64,000 bases of DNA from Seiridium cupressi (Eukaryota > Ascomycota > Sordariomycetes > Amphisphaeriales > Sporocadaceae): positions 1 to 64,000 of the forward strand of contig JARVKI010000102.1 in assembly GCA_036674765.1 (NCBI GenBank), read 5' to 3'. A program made the position numbers and the translations under genes. The first letter of the stretch is position 1, and each line of letters opens with the position of its first letter. The notes below the pieces were generated by a model that ran no database searches, was not told the DNA's origin, and saw only the letters and a list, made by a program, of their open reading frames with translations. This document shows positions 43,442 to 55,980 of the stretch, piece by piece.

Positions 43442-44769
43442 CTTGACAACAGCCTGACTGCAACAATCCTATATGCCGTCCATTCGTCAAAGGGCAATCT
43501 ACGTTGGTCGGCAGGTCGGTGTGTTCGACATGGGGTTCGTTATAGGGCGGTACAGTCGGGCTTCAATCGAGTTGTCTAATGTGACAGTTCAAGATGTCTA
43601 AGCGAAGGTATTGTTTTGATTTGGGTACAGAGGCGGCAACTACCGTGGAGTCCATACTCCACCGCCGGCGGCTGCTAGGGTCGTTGTAGCATCTCTCTTT
43701 TTACGCGGAGGCTGGGATGTTCAGCTCTTCCCCATCCGCGCACTCCAGGTTGGACACTCGGCCCAACCTGGCATGTCTGGCCCTCCAAGTGGGGTGCTAT
43801 TGGGCGGCTCTGTGGCAGTCAGACCGCCACGTCAGTTAAAAGGTTGCACCCGCTTCACAACGGGCAGTGAAAAGTTTCGCCACTGCTCATACGCACTTGA
43901 AGCTGGTGCCGTGGAATGTCTCGACCGCAGGCCGTTGGAGACAAATATTGTGCAAGCCCATCGCTATCTAATCTTGTGTCTGCTACATAGCCATAGAAAT
44001 TAGAGCTTATTGTTGTGGTTTTTGGAACGTCGTGAATAGTCAGGCATCCTGGCGCGATCCCACATAATTGGCTAGGATTACGGTGGGATTTTGGGGGTAG
44101 TAAGTTAATGTGCTTTTCTTTCGCTTGGTCGGCGTTTGACAATAGCTTGCTTCATTGGGTTGTTTTTGACTGCTGTGGAACTGCCTTTCACTGCATAGCA
44201 TAGTCTACCGTGGCAACATTCCATCTTCGGCTCAGGAAGCAGGAATGAGGGCTGTATCGCAAAACTGTTGTTGCTCCGGTGCTATAACTCACCAACCGGT
44301 TCATGCAAGAAAACCGGCTTCCCATCGCACATTTCATGGCATTGGAGCATCATAGAATTGCGCAGTCATGTGCATGCACAGTATAGCTGAAGTAATTATT
44401 GAATGCCAGAAGGATTTGATTATCAGTCTCTGTGGGTGAAGCCTTCACTGCTATCCCCAAAAGAAAGAAAGAAAAACTTATATACAGCATGAGTCGGTAC
44501 ATATACACATGAATCATCGAGTTCTTTCCCGTGCGCCGTCACCGCGCGACGCCATAAAATAATTCGAGCGAAGCCGAATGCTTCCAACTCGGACGAAAGC
44601 AACGCAAATCCGGTGGTGATATGCCTACCAAGATTCGTGCAGAAGGGTGTAATATCAGGGGCAAGAAAGCTTGCCTTTTGATAGATCATACAATTGCAGC
44701 GAGATCTAGAGCGAGAAGCTTCAAAAAGAAAAGGCGCCCCCGTAGATGCGAATCGAAAGGGTCGACGTC
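43442..44769. other. intergenic region upstream of the giant gene
   Basis: About 1.3 kb containing the promoter of the leashin-like gene and the 3' end of the mannosyltransferase gene (both minus strand). No additional ORF is supported and no distinct promoter element stands out. Confidence 0.5.
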
Positions 44770-46244
44770 TTACAGCTTGACCTTGCGCCCGGTAAGCTTG
44801 AACCAGATGACAGCAACAAAGTCCTCCTTGAAAAGTTCCCAGGGATTCCGGTTGAGATAATAACTCAGCTCGCGGAAGTTGTACATCTCGCCCCAGCAGT
44901 CTCGCCCCCATTCGCATCCAGCCATGTTGACGACAAAGTCCCGGTCTTCTTGCTTATAGTGAATGCGCGTATCATTGCCATTGTCGGAGCAGGCTCCGGT
45001 TGGGAAGCTGTTGATCATTCTTTGAGGGATGAAAGCCGTGTGCTTCCGGATCCATGGCTGCGTAATGTACAGTTGTTCCAGGGCATCTTGCTCCTTGTGC
45101 TCCCACTCCATGTGTTTCTGTTCATACATGACAGGATCCCACCAGATATCCAGTAGGCGATCCGTCCAATCGCTGCGTCGGACAAAAAACGAGCCGAGGT
45201 TGAATCCTGAGCAGTCCTGGGGTAGAATTAGGTTTACCGAGTTGACATTGCCGTCGCCCTGGACATTCTGGGACTCTTGGTCGAGGTAGTTTGCCGTGAT
45301 GGGATGTGTTATATTGAGCGGGTTGTACTCGTTGATGTCCCGATAGATATGGTCATCAAGATCATTGAAAATATGGCTTTGGAGGGAGTACGAAGGCTCC
45401 ATGACAAAGGTGTTCAGGTCCAACCACCAGACCCTGAGTGTGTTAGCTCGCATCTCAATCCTCACAGGCGGGACGAGGCTTACCATTCGGCCTTGGGATA
45501 CTTTCTGAAGCTGTTTCTGATCGCATCGACCTTCTCCCAGCTCTCACGCCATTCGTGGGCGTAGCGCTTCTTGGTGCTCATATCCACAATCTCAAGATTG
45601 TAGCCCCATCGAGAAACATATCTCCGCTTATTCCTGACGCTGTCTCTTTCAATGGCCCATTCTCGAGCTCCTTTCCACTCCATGACACCTCCGCCGACAT
45701 TGGCCGCGAGGATGATGACAAACCTCTCCCCGCCGCCGAGCCATGTCGCTCTCCTCCAGTGATACCAGAGAGCTAGCCCAGTGTCAGCCACAGCAATCGC
45801 ATCAGCACACAGAATTGCAAACTTACGAGTGATCCAAAAGAGCAGGTAGCACAGAAGCAGTATCCCGAGGATCATGAGCCTGGTCTTGGATTTTCTGCTC
45901 ATGCGCGCCGCTGTTCCCCGTATCCTTCCAACCAGTGGCACATTCCACCTACCACGGCCACTCTTCTCCTTTTCGACGTATCGGTCATCGTGGTTCGCAG
46001 CAAATGTAGGCAGGCTGCTGGATATGCGCCGCATGTGCCGCGTGAAGAAGCCCTGATTTTGTGTCGAGAAAGACGGGTAACCACTGACGCCCTGGCTCTT
46101 GAGTCTGGCCGACTCCCAGGTCACGTTGTTGCCGTTGCCGGCTGGGCCCCTGGCGGGCGTGGACCGACCGCTCGTGTTGATATCTAGTCCTGGCGAAGAC
46201 CATCCGCCTCCAGGTACCGGCGAGGGGCTCCTACTTAGGGACAT
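44770..46244 (-). CDS. mnn10: GT34 alpha-1,6-mannosyltransferase, Mnn10 type
   Basis: CDS complement(join(44770..45433,45484..45772,45827..46244)), 456 residues; two GT-AG introns of 50 and 54 nt. It is a type II membrane protein: a Ser/Pro-rich cytoplasmic tail (MSLSRSPSPVPGGGWSSPG), one transmembrane segment near residues 121-139 (LMILGILLLCYLLFWI), then a Golgi-lumen catalytic domain. Family marks are FVIILAANVGGG, KRRYVSRWGYNLEIVD, the VWWLDLNTFVMEPSYSL strand containing the D-x-N metal-binding position, and GDCSGFNLG- and AGCEWGRDCW-like loops. Yeast Mnn10/Mnn11 act in M-Pol II, extending the alpha-1,6 backbone of N-glycan outer chains; a cell-wall mannan role is inferred here. The start is uncertain: an open frame continues upstream through a spliceable intron (46262-46330) but has no ATG. 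Confidence 0.88.
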
Positions 46245-49200
46245 GGCCACGTTTGGCGTACCTATAGGAGAAGGGGGCGCTCGTTAACAGACGGTCCAGT
46301 GTGTGGTTCCTTTGCTCTGCTGCGACGTACCAGGAATCGGGGTGAGAGGGCCCTTGACCCCCAGATGCTGGGAGCCGTTGCGAGGGCCCAACGAGGCGGG
46401 CACGGGCGATGATGCTGATGATCGTCTCCGGTGGTGCGAGAAGCCGCGAGGTGCCGTGAAGGAGGTCGACTTCGAGGAGTCGGGGTCTATGTTTTGCGAC
46501 GCCACTTTTGCCGTTGTTTGGGTGCGATTCGAAGACAACTTCGGCTGGTCGCGAAGCTCTCAACGAAAAAGCACAGGCTCGGAGGGACAAGGTGACAGGT
46601 GGCTCGGCGGGTCGCAACTTGGGACAAGGCCGAATGTCTCAAGAATGTGCACCTGGTTGGACTGTGTGCCGCGCGACCGTTTGGCGTTGGGTGTTACCTT
46701 TTGTGGGAGTCAAGTTGGTGAAGGGCGAGGACTTTCGCAGAGTACTCTTCCAGTGGAGTCCTGGAGCTCGTCGGTGTTGGTTGGCTTAATTGGACGACCC
46801 GCCAATCTTGCTCTTATGCTTTGCTCGTATTTGATGGTTATTTTTACTGGGGGGTGACCGTTCCTGTCAGCCAATTTAAACACCACGCTGGCCACTTAAT
46901 CAGCACGTCAACAACGATGAATGGTTCCTGGTTCCTGGTTCCTGGCTCCTGGAGGATTATGTAAAAGCCCAGTGATGCGACCAAAGTGGTCTTTTGTATT
47001 TGCATTACAGAGCAGAGCAGAGCAGAGCAGAGCAGAAAAGAGGAACATCAGGCACTGGAAATTGCGATCCCGCCCCTATCACGCCAAGGAAGCAAAAAAT
47101 AGCGAGCGGCTTATCTGTTCGCGAATGTTTGCAGGTGATAAGGGAAAGCAGCGTGGAGTGCGTGGGTACAATCTTAGTTACCAGGCAATCTATCTGCCTT
47201 TGCGATTGCGCGACCGCGCATTGGCCTGCATTGAAAAAACAATAAGGAATACATCGAGGCCGTGTATAGGTGGTCTCGGGTGACAACTTGCGCCATTCCT
47301 TTTCCATTGAGTCCACCGACATGCCGCCGTTTGCATCTTCTCTGATGGATTCATGGTCGCGAGCCAAAAGACTGAGGCTGTAAGAGAGACGACTCTAAAA
47401 TAGATTACGGCGCAGGGATGCTCACTAAATCGGCATGCTGGCCTCCGTCCAGCCCCGCGTCGAACAAGGGCCCAGCGACCAGCTGAGGACTGGCAGCGCC
47501 AGACTATTGGAAAGAAGGGTCCAAAAGGCCGTGTGGGGTTTAGTGCTAGTCCACCCGTATATGTACGTAAGTAGATACTCCGGAAAGCAACACGAAAGCG
47601 CTCTACGCGAGACATACCGTAAGAGCCACAAAGGTGCCCAACATCACAAGCTTTTCTTTTCCCCACGGGAACCACTGAACAAAAGTTGCATCACATGCAC
47701 TTCGCTTCAGCCCAGAAGTAGGGTTGAAAGCATTAAGCGATCTCGCGGGAAGGAAGCGCCTCTGAAATCCTGCAACATGCCGTCGTGAGGTTGACGTCAG
47801 CCAGGCAGATTCCTTCGCGACCCAGCTCAGGCGGATATTACAGCATGTGGCATCACTGTGGGCTCTCAGATACATGAAGAGGAAACTCAGCAGATGCGAC
47901 GTGATACAAGACGCTTTCATGCTGTCGTGCGCAGCATTGGCGCGGGTTCGGGAAGTCATCGCCATGCGAAACCCTCCGAGCTGTCCAGAGTCGCTTTCAT
48001 CCTCTGAGAGACAAGAGAGATATGATGGGACGTAGAGACTTCAGCTTTGCGCATGTCCATCAAATATCCCCTTTGTTGAAATTTTCGAAGCCAATTCATG
48101 GATTGGTACGGTACGACACCCGCCGTCTGGCATGGAGAACTATCAACCCATTGCAATTTCTCTCTTTCTTCACCCCTCTCTTGTTTTAGTCTGATCCCCT
48201 GCTCTCACAACCGCTTGCGAGCGCATCAACGGAAAGATGTGTCAAAGCATGGCACCAAAAGTTCGACGATAAACGTAGAAAAGCTCATCAATCAGAGCAA
48301 TCCGCCGCGTAAGCATTTCTTCTTCCGTGTTCTTTATAAATGCATATGTGTCTCGATAGTATCATCTCTCAGCTTACACATATATTATGTTTCATCGGTG
48401 GTATAATAATCACTCTAATATGGCAGGATACGGAACCTGTCAAAGCTGTGCAAACGCATAGCTTCCCAGGAAGTATACTGCTTGTGAAGAGCATGCTTCT
48501 ACCAGACCACTCCGGGAACCGCAGTCCGAGTCATAGTACCAATTTTTTCCTATTCACTGAGACAGTTCGTATACTTGAATCCACAAAGGAAAGCCAGTAC
48601 TCCACGGTAGATTTTTCTTTTCTTCTTCTTCTCACAATGGACAAAAATAAGAAGAATGTTATAAAGGTCTCGCAGACTGTAATCGTCCTAGGCATGGTTC
48701 CGGACTAGAAATCAATGGTTTTCTCAACGCGGAATGCTCATTAAAGCTTTAAGTCAGTTTCTCTGTTTCTCACAAGAACCAACGTTTAAAATCTTTCGGA
48801 GGGCTAGCTTAGCATAGCTATCGCCGGTCGCATATATTTTATTTACCTTACCACCGGCCTTACGTGGGAGGATATTTTAGAGATGGATGTTGACAATATC
48901 TATGGGAAAATAAGCCGAGCTGCTTCTGTCGTCTGCAAGCCTGATAAAAAATAAAAATAAAAACACGTAGGTTGTCTTTTATTTGCTGTTTTTCCCATTT
49001 ATTGCAGTGGGAAACCAACTGCTTATAATGGCATGAAAATATACATTAGCGTATGACGTTTAAACAAATTAGTTCGTGGTTCACATCTTCGTGATATTGG
49101 TCTGAAACCCTTGAAAACTGGTGGAGTTCCCGAAGCAACTTGCGCGCTTAAGGGCCACTTAATAAATGGCTTGGTTCTAGTTGCCCTATATAGGAGAAGG

Positions 49201-51712
49201 CAAAAAGCAGCTTTTAGGATTAAAGTATACGAAGCTATAGATTTCCTTCAAGTAAATATGGTTTGGAAAATTTAAATCTTTCACATCCGGCTTCGGTATA
49301 CTTTTTGGCATTGTGGCTGGGCCAAAGAAGGATAACGGCAAAATGATATCTGAACGTATATTCAGGTGTAAAAGAGCTCTGAAGAGTCGGCCTTTAATTT
49401 GACACTTGAAGACGTGCTTTGGAAGAGCATTCGACCAGGCTGTCCCAACCGTTTTGCCTCTTTCATCCGGTCTCGAGAAGAATGAGAACCGGCAAACAAC
49501 CAATTAGTCACTCGGACGAATGGTAATGCGTAGAGCTAATGCTGCTCCATGCGTAAGTCCGATATTGGCTCGGTGAGATACGAACGATAATCAGGCATAC
49601 GAAGAAATAGCTACCACACCAGACGCTAGCTCAGATGACAGCCATCCCAACGACTGTCATGCCACGGATGTGTTACACTTCTGATTGCTCCGGCCATGTT
49701 TGATAAGGCAATGATGCAGTCTCAATCTTGCTGAGTTGCATTTCTCACAGAATGAGAGCCACGAAGGAAGAGAGAACCAAAAGTCAGGGAGAAAAGCTTA
49801 AGGCTACATAAAACGAACCCGGAAATCAAATAGGGCAATAACACTTGTTTATCATGATATGCCAATTTATATGATGCTCGCTTGGCAGGTATATGTTTTA
49901 GTAATGACTCAGTCATATATAAGTTCTTGACCAAGTATCATTTTTATGTATTAGGTTAAGCGAATCACATGACGAGGAGTACCACTATAATACCTCCTGT
50001 ATATGCTTAACTCGCGACAGTAGGTTCTCCACCCCGCCAATCCTTCGGAACCCTAGCTTTGATTGATTCTTATTCTATGAATAGTACTCGAATAATAATT
50101 CCGATTAAGGTTCGGACGAAAACAAGGGATCAGCCTTACTTGTAAATTACCAGCATGCGCACTTTGGGTCAATCTGCTGTGGTATCACTGTACGCCCACA
50201 AGCTGTGATGCACTGGGTTTCAACAATTCAGATTCTATGGTGAACATTGCCCACCCAATCCCTCCAAAGGGGCGGGATAGGTATGATTGAGCTAGCTCCC
50301 TCCATACCCAACGGTAAGCGACGACCAATCAGACTAGGTGTATATGGCTTCAAGTAACGGACGAACAAAGCGTGGCCGCGAGGGATCAGGTCACTGACTA
50401 CTTAGGGTAGCAGAGCTATCAGGTTCGACTAAGAAATGGTAGCTAGTGAGACAGTTGCAAGGGACAAGTCTTGGTATTTGTCCCTGCAATAAGGACGAGT
50501 AGTTCGCCCGCCAGACTATAGTGTGCCAAGCGCATGGATGTACAGATTGAACATGTTTCGTTTGGCGTTTCAACATGCGTGCAGATCTGCCAATCCAAAG
50601 AGCCTCAGAGAGCCTTGGTAAGCGGGACAGGGGCTCGAGCAGGGGCTTGTAGTGGGGTTTCAGCGCCAAGGCGGCAGCTGCCCTGACCCACCAAGCCGCC
50701 CCCGGGTTTGGGAATCAGAGGAGACATGGCAGCGATTGGCTACGGCACGTTCTGGTCGATCAGATCCATAAGTTTGACGCCGACTGGTCGACATGTCGAC
50801 CCCGGAGCCATCGTCTCATCTGAAGCATTCTTCGGCACGCTTAGAGAAACGCCGACCCAGTTTTTCTGTTTTATGCCATGGACAAAGCTCCCGGCGGCGC
50901 CTCGACCACAACAATCGTGCTTTATTTGAGATCCGTGGCCATGAGCCCGGGAGTCCAGATTCCAAGAGATCTCCCTTGTGCCATCTGATTGGCGCCTTCA
51001 TCTGAATTGCTTTCATTTCTAGATCACATTGCGGCCAAGGATGTTTCTTACTAGGGACCGATGCCACGCTTGGCTGCTGTGGGCAGGTCTCAATAGACCA
51101 GTCACAGGACCAGCTTCCTTTCCCTATAGAAACACCTCTGAATGAATATCCGACTGCTCCACCCATCCTTTCTCAGGACCTTGGGTTAAGGTATTCAAAA
51201 GGCACATACCTCCCGCGGCTCACATTGCCGTTGTACGTGCAGCTTTGAAGCCCTCTGCCTGGAAACCCCTTCTTACTCCACGTTCATCCACAAAGCCGTC
51301 ACTCCTTACGCGGCTTTGATAGATTCTCCTTCTAGCCCTTCATTGTAGATTGCGAACTTTTGTCTGGCAATTCGTTGCTTCATTGTTCTATTGGTGAGCC
51401 TGACAAAACCATCAATGCTATTGTTGGTAGTCGAAACAACAGAAAGAGTGGCTGGTCCGTCGCAGCCTTTTGGCCCTTTATCACAAGTCGTGTTGTCACA
51501 AACATTCATTTAGTCTCATTGGCAATCGCATCCCTTACATCGGACCATTGTTATTTCCCCTTTGATTTCACATATACATTTTGCTGGCACAAAATAAGTA
51601 CTAGGAAGTCATCTCGGAGGCACTTTCCACACCTGAGCTCACTATTTACCTTCACGACACCTCACTCTCATCAGCATACATCGTACAGCAGACAAAACAA
51701 ACAACACTCAAG
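46245..51712. other. long gene-poor region
   Basis: About 5.5 kb. The first 300 bases contain the 5' leader or upstream exon of the mannosyltransferase. The remainder has only short frames (up to about 160 codons) without motifs; 48.7-50.2 kb is visibly AT-rich with many stop codons in all frames, as in decayed sequence, but I recognise no transposon protein or terminal repeats. The last few hundred bases should hold the GH16 promoter. Confidence 0.5.
47009..47034. repeat. AGAGC pentanucleotide repeat
   Basis: About five tandem copies of AGAGC (GCAGA register). A separate short array of GGTTCCT units lies at about 46922-46950. Both are non-coding microsatellites near the start of the gene-poor stretch. 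Confidence 0.85.
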
Positions 51713-52693
51713 ATGGTTCGCACATGGCCTCTCCTACACTTCAGTGCAATTGCCACTCTGAGCGCTTTTACCCAAGCGGCGTATACTATCCAGGATACCT
51801 ATGACACCACCAGCTTCTTTGAAGGCTTCGACTTTTATAGCGCTGCCGACCCAACCAACGGATTCGTGCAGTACCACACTGCAGCACTCGCCAACTCGAA
51901 TTCTCTCGCAGGGTACGCCAATGGCGGTATCTATCTTGGAGCGGACTCGACAACAGTGAACCCGTCCTCGCCCGGTCGGGGTTCCACGAGGGTCAATTCC
52001 AAGAAAACATACACCAAGGGCCTGTTCGTTGCCGACGTTGCCCACATGCCGACCACTTCAAAGGATGGCTGTGGGCTGTGGCCCGCTTTCTGGATGTTCG
52101 GCGAGGAAGGTGGTTGGCCAAATTCAGGCGAAATCGATATCATCGAGGGAGTTAACTCAGCCACATCGACGACCATGACACTTCACACTGCCGCTGGCTG
52201 TTCATTTACTCAAGGCGACTGCAATGCCGGAAATGGCGCAACAGGCTGTCCGCAAGACGTCAACAACACGCAGACCTTCGGTTCCGGATTCAACGCTATA
52301 GGAGGCGGTGTCTATGCCGTTGAGTGGACAAGTGACGCTATTTCGATCTGGTTCTTCCCGCGCTCCGCAATCCCATCGGACGTTACGTCCGGAAGTCCAG
52401 ATCCTACGACGTGGGGGACTGCGACCTCTACCTTCTCCGGCTCGGGCTGCAATATCGACAGCCATTTCAAGGAGCACACCATCGTCTTCAATGTTGACTT
52501 TTGTGGTGATTGGGCTGGCAAAGTGTGGTCCACGGACGAGACCTGCTCAGCCTTGGCTAGCACATGCCAGGAATATGTCGCCGCCAACCCTGGGGATTTT
52601 CAAGAAGCCTACTGGTTGATCAACTCGGTGAAAGTTTTCTCGGAGGACGCGTCGGCCAAGCGTGGCATCGTGCCTCAGCCCTTCATCGCATAG
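51713..52693 (+). CDS. secreted GH16 beta-glucanase
   Basis: A single exon of 326 residues. A signal peptide (residues 1 to about 22, ending FTQA) is followed directly by the catalytic domain. The GH16 active-site motif GEIDIIEG is intact, with nucleophile Glu140, Asp142 and acid/base Glu145. The surroundings GLWPAFWMFGEEGGWPNSGEI and ISIWFFPRSAIPSD are typical of the fungal endo-1,3(4)-beta-glucanase branch. Eight or more cysteines in the mature chain suggest disulphides; there is no GPI-like hydrophobic tail, so a freely secreted enzyme is likely. It would hydrolyse beta-1,3/1,4-mixed-linked or beta-1,3-glucans of plant or fungal walls; exact linkage preference cannot be read from sequence alone. 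Confidence 0.93.
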   Translation: MVRTWPLLHFSAIATLSAFTQAAYTIQDTYDTTSFFEGFDFYSAADPTNGFVQYHTAALANSNSLAGYANGGIYLGADSTTVNPSSPGRGSTRVNSKKTYTKGLFVADVAHMPTTSKDGCGLWPAFWMFGEEGGWPNSGEIDIIEGVNSATSTTMTLHTAAGCSFTQGDCNAGNGATGCPQDVNNTQTFGSGFNAIGGGVYAVEWTSDAISIWFFPRSAIPSDVTSGSPDPTTWGTATSTFSGSGCNIDSHFKEHTIVFNVDFCGDWAGKVWSTDETCSALASTCQEYVAANPGDFQEAYWLINSVKVFSEDASAKRGIVPQPFIA

Positions 52694-55600
52694 CTATGAT
52701 TCTAACGACATCAAACGAGTCCTCAATTACCCAAGAAATGATCGGCGTAGTTTGGACAGGAGGCTTGGACATTACATCACGAGAAATCATAGGATACCCG
52801 AGGAGCAAAGAGGCGTTCAGGATATCATTTTCGAATTTCTTTTAGAGGAACAAGTTCTGAGAACTTGACGAGAGCGTTCGGGAGCGTAGACAATTTTGTC
52901 TCGCCCAAACAGTGCTTAGATATATCCATGGCATAAAAGACCATCATCAAATGTACATACAATTCTGGGCGACCAGTGTGGCGTTACCAAAGTCAAACAC
53001 GTTACTATGAATATTACTCGAATTTCCTGGCACACTCATTTTGATGTCGTAGAATATTATCAAGTCGGGGCATCTTGCCCACCTGTTTTTGAAAGTTTTG
53101 TAGAGAGAATTTCCATCTCGATAGCTGGCTATAGTTCTTGAAATTGAGTAAAAGTGATTAGCATATGAAACATTGATTATTGCGGTGGAAGCGGCAGATA
53201 TGTGGGGCCCAGCTTAAAGGAGCGCCCACCCGAAGCAACCATAAAGTTAGTGGTATAGAGTTAGTAGTAGTAGCTGGGCCTTGACAGTATATACCAGGAA
53301 TGTAAGGGCAATAGTGACGCGTGTCGCTTGTCCCGAGGCTACCATCAACGAATGGATTGATAAATACAATTTTCTCACACGTCATCTATATTAGCAACGA
53401 CGCTGAAGCTTTCTCGAAGCTATGCTTAGCTCATGTAGATAATTGATCAAGCATGGGAACTCGAAGAATCGGGTGGACTTGGGGGCATATGGCTCAGAGC
53501 CCTCGGCTACCGTATGGCCATTGGGCGACTGGGTCAAAGGCCATCCGGCCACTGGCTGCATTCGATGTAGCTTAGCAACTGGGAAATTGACCACTGTTAT
53601 GCGCCAAATTCAAGTAGAGTTCTTCTCGAATAGCCACCATGCGGCCATACTTGCGCCGCTGGCTCCATTGCGTTGGGTTGCTGAGCCACCCAGTCAGTAG
53701 TATGCCAGACCCGTGATGCAGCCGATGGCTTCACCCGGTGGGCAAGGCTTGTTGTAATCATAAGTGTTGCTCGATACTGCACCCTTGGGGTTTTCAAGCT
53801 GGCGCTTCCGGCATGACAGCGCACCCGGTGACTTCCCTAGTCACGAGACGTATGCCTGATGTGGCTGCCAGCGGCTCCGTGGGAGTGTCCCTCTCCGGAA
53901 AATGAGCACAGCCCATGACTCAGGCAGAAGACCAGGCCAAAGATGAGACCGAAAGACGTGGAAGTAGATGTTTTTACAAGACCTTGAATGTCCCTGCAAC
54001 GAAAATGCTTCCTTGCATTGGGTAGTAAACGAGCAGCCTGTAGCGTAGCCAAGTGAGATATCGGAATCACATCCGGCACCAGCCATAAATGGTGAAGGAT
54101 ATTCCGGCGAGTCACAACGGAGACCCGACCAATGTCAGAGTTTGGTAGATTGCTGGCTCGAGCATGCCAGTTTCCCGTTCTCAATCCCGGTTGGCCAACG
54201 AGCGCCGCCTTTAGAAGCACCGAAACCCAGGGTGAATGCGGTTATGCCGAGACTGCATACCCCTAAGAGGTTCTGGAATAAAAGAGTGATTTTTAAGAAG
54301 GAGACTGAAGCCTCGGAGGAGGGCCCGTCCTGCGAAGAAGGCAAGCATTACCTCAAGTCAATGTGCCGAACAATTTTTGTACCTTTTAGCAAGGTGGCGC
54401 TTTCCAGCTCTCCATACACTCTATGGTTCGCTTTGACTCCTCCGAATTTCCATTTGTCTGCCCTGATCCCGAGAGACAGTGGCAAACAAGTCTGTACGGA
54501 CGTTGATTCGGTACCATGGCGCAGGATGGTGATATCAGAGGTGGACCAGTACGAACCAAGTTTGATGATTCTCTGAGAAAGTGGACATGACGCCACCTGG
54601 ACCGGACCCCTACTTGGTGTAGATACCAGTAGCCATGGGGATGCTCATCATGCACCATGCATCCTGGCCTTCCGTTTCGCTGCTTCTGCCTGACCATGGA
54701 CCCTGTCTCTTTCTAGAAGTGTCAGCTGAGGCAGTGCCCCTGAGATACCGGGCCTCGTGCCCAAGATGGGGGATGAAACTACTACGTCCGCCAAGGGAGC
54801 GTCCGTCCAGCGGGCGTCATGAAGTCGTGAGACGGTCGGGGTGCTGCCTCATCCGGTCCAGCATGGCTGGAGTCTTGATCGTGCCGCGATTCCCAATGGG
54901 GTTTAGCGATACTACAGATCACTTGATTCTGAGGCAATGCGACAGGCTGGTGCGCATGGGCCTGCATCTGTCGCAATCTGAAAACAGGGGCGACCGATGT
55001 GGGAGTCCTCCAAAAAGTCTTCTCGAAGCCATGAGAACAACGGTGGGAGCCTTGTCGGTCGCATGGACGGACGGCCGCGACAATGGGCCGCCCGATGGCA
55101 TCCGGGTCGTAGGAAAGGCGGCCTAGTCTGGGGCTTGGGGGCCAGATAGCGCGGCCATCTAAACGCAACGACGCATGGAAACGGGGTGGAATGGAGAGGC
55201 TGGTCGCATCGAGGGCCACCGTGCCCCTTTATATGCTTGTCCCTCTGGAGCCCTCCAGCTACACAGGGCAGAAAGGCGAGGGAGTTGGTTCCGTCTCCGG
55301 TGCCGTTACCGCGTCTAATTCTCGCCCGTGACAGGGTGTTGACGCTTACTGACCAATGGCGTTGAGCCCTGCGCCGTGGGGCTGAAGGCCGCACCCATAT
55401 GCTGCACTAGTTTGCAGTGCAACTTCAGAAACACCATCTATCTCACTTCGTCGACTCCGTCCGGCTTGGACTTCTCTTCTCATTGTTGTAGCTCCGCCAT
55501 CAACTCGATAACACTCGGCATGTCGCAATCCTGCATCGACGAGCCACAAGTGTGGCCGTGATACGCGTGGGAGGGCTCTGAGCATGCCAGCTCAGCCATG

Positions 55601-55980
55601 TGAATGGCCAATCTTCCGAGACCTTGCAGCTGGAACTCGAGCCCGACACTGGCACAGATACTATGAGACTGTTAGTGAAGGGTTAGGTCGGTTACCGGCG
55701 TGACTGGTCACCACATGCCTCTTTTTTCAATGACTCCCGCCGGCATGCCAGAAGTTCCCGGTGCACCCAACGGGAGTAAACTAAGGCGAAAGCCAGTATG
55801 GGCCGAGTGGCCTCGGTATCAGGCCGCTCCCATCAATGGAGGCATAGCCAGTGGCTCCTTTTTTTCCTCCTTCCAGTCTGCTTCTGTCATAATCATCAAG
55901 TCCCGTCTATATAATATCAACATTGGTCCCGTACTGATGGTAGTCGAATCCTTCATTGCATCGAGGTTTCGGCTATCCTA
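52694..55980. other. gene-poor region between GH16 and SWIM genes
   Basis: About 3.3 kb. Overlapping frames on both strands around 53.8-55.4 kb (up to 163 codons) show no motif and no convincing splice chain. Frames on the minus strand between 53.8 and 54.7 kb look like interrupted coding sequence, but I could not assign them. No element or RNA gene recognised. Confidence 0.45.

Noticed and set aside
54635..55394. Overlapping ORFs of about 160 codons on both strands
   Set aside because: Neither strand shows a motif or consistent coding bias; mutual overlap suggests chance openness.
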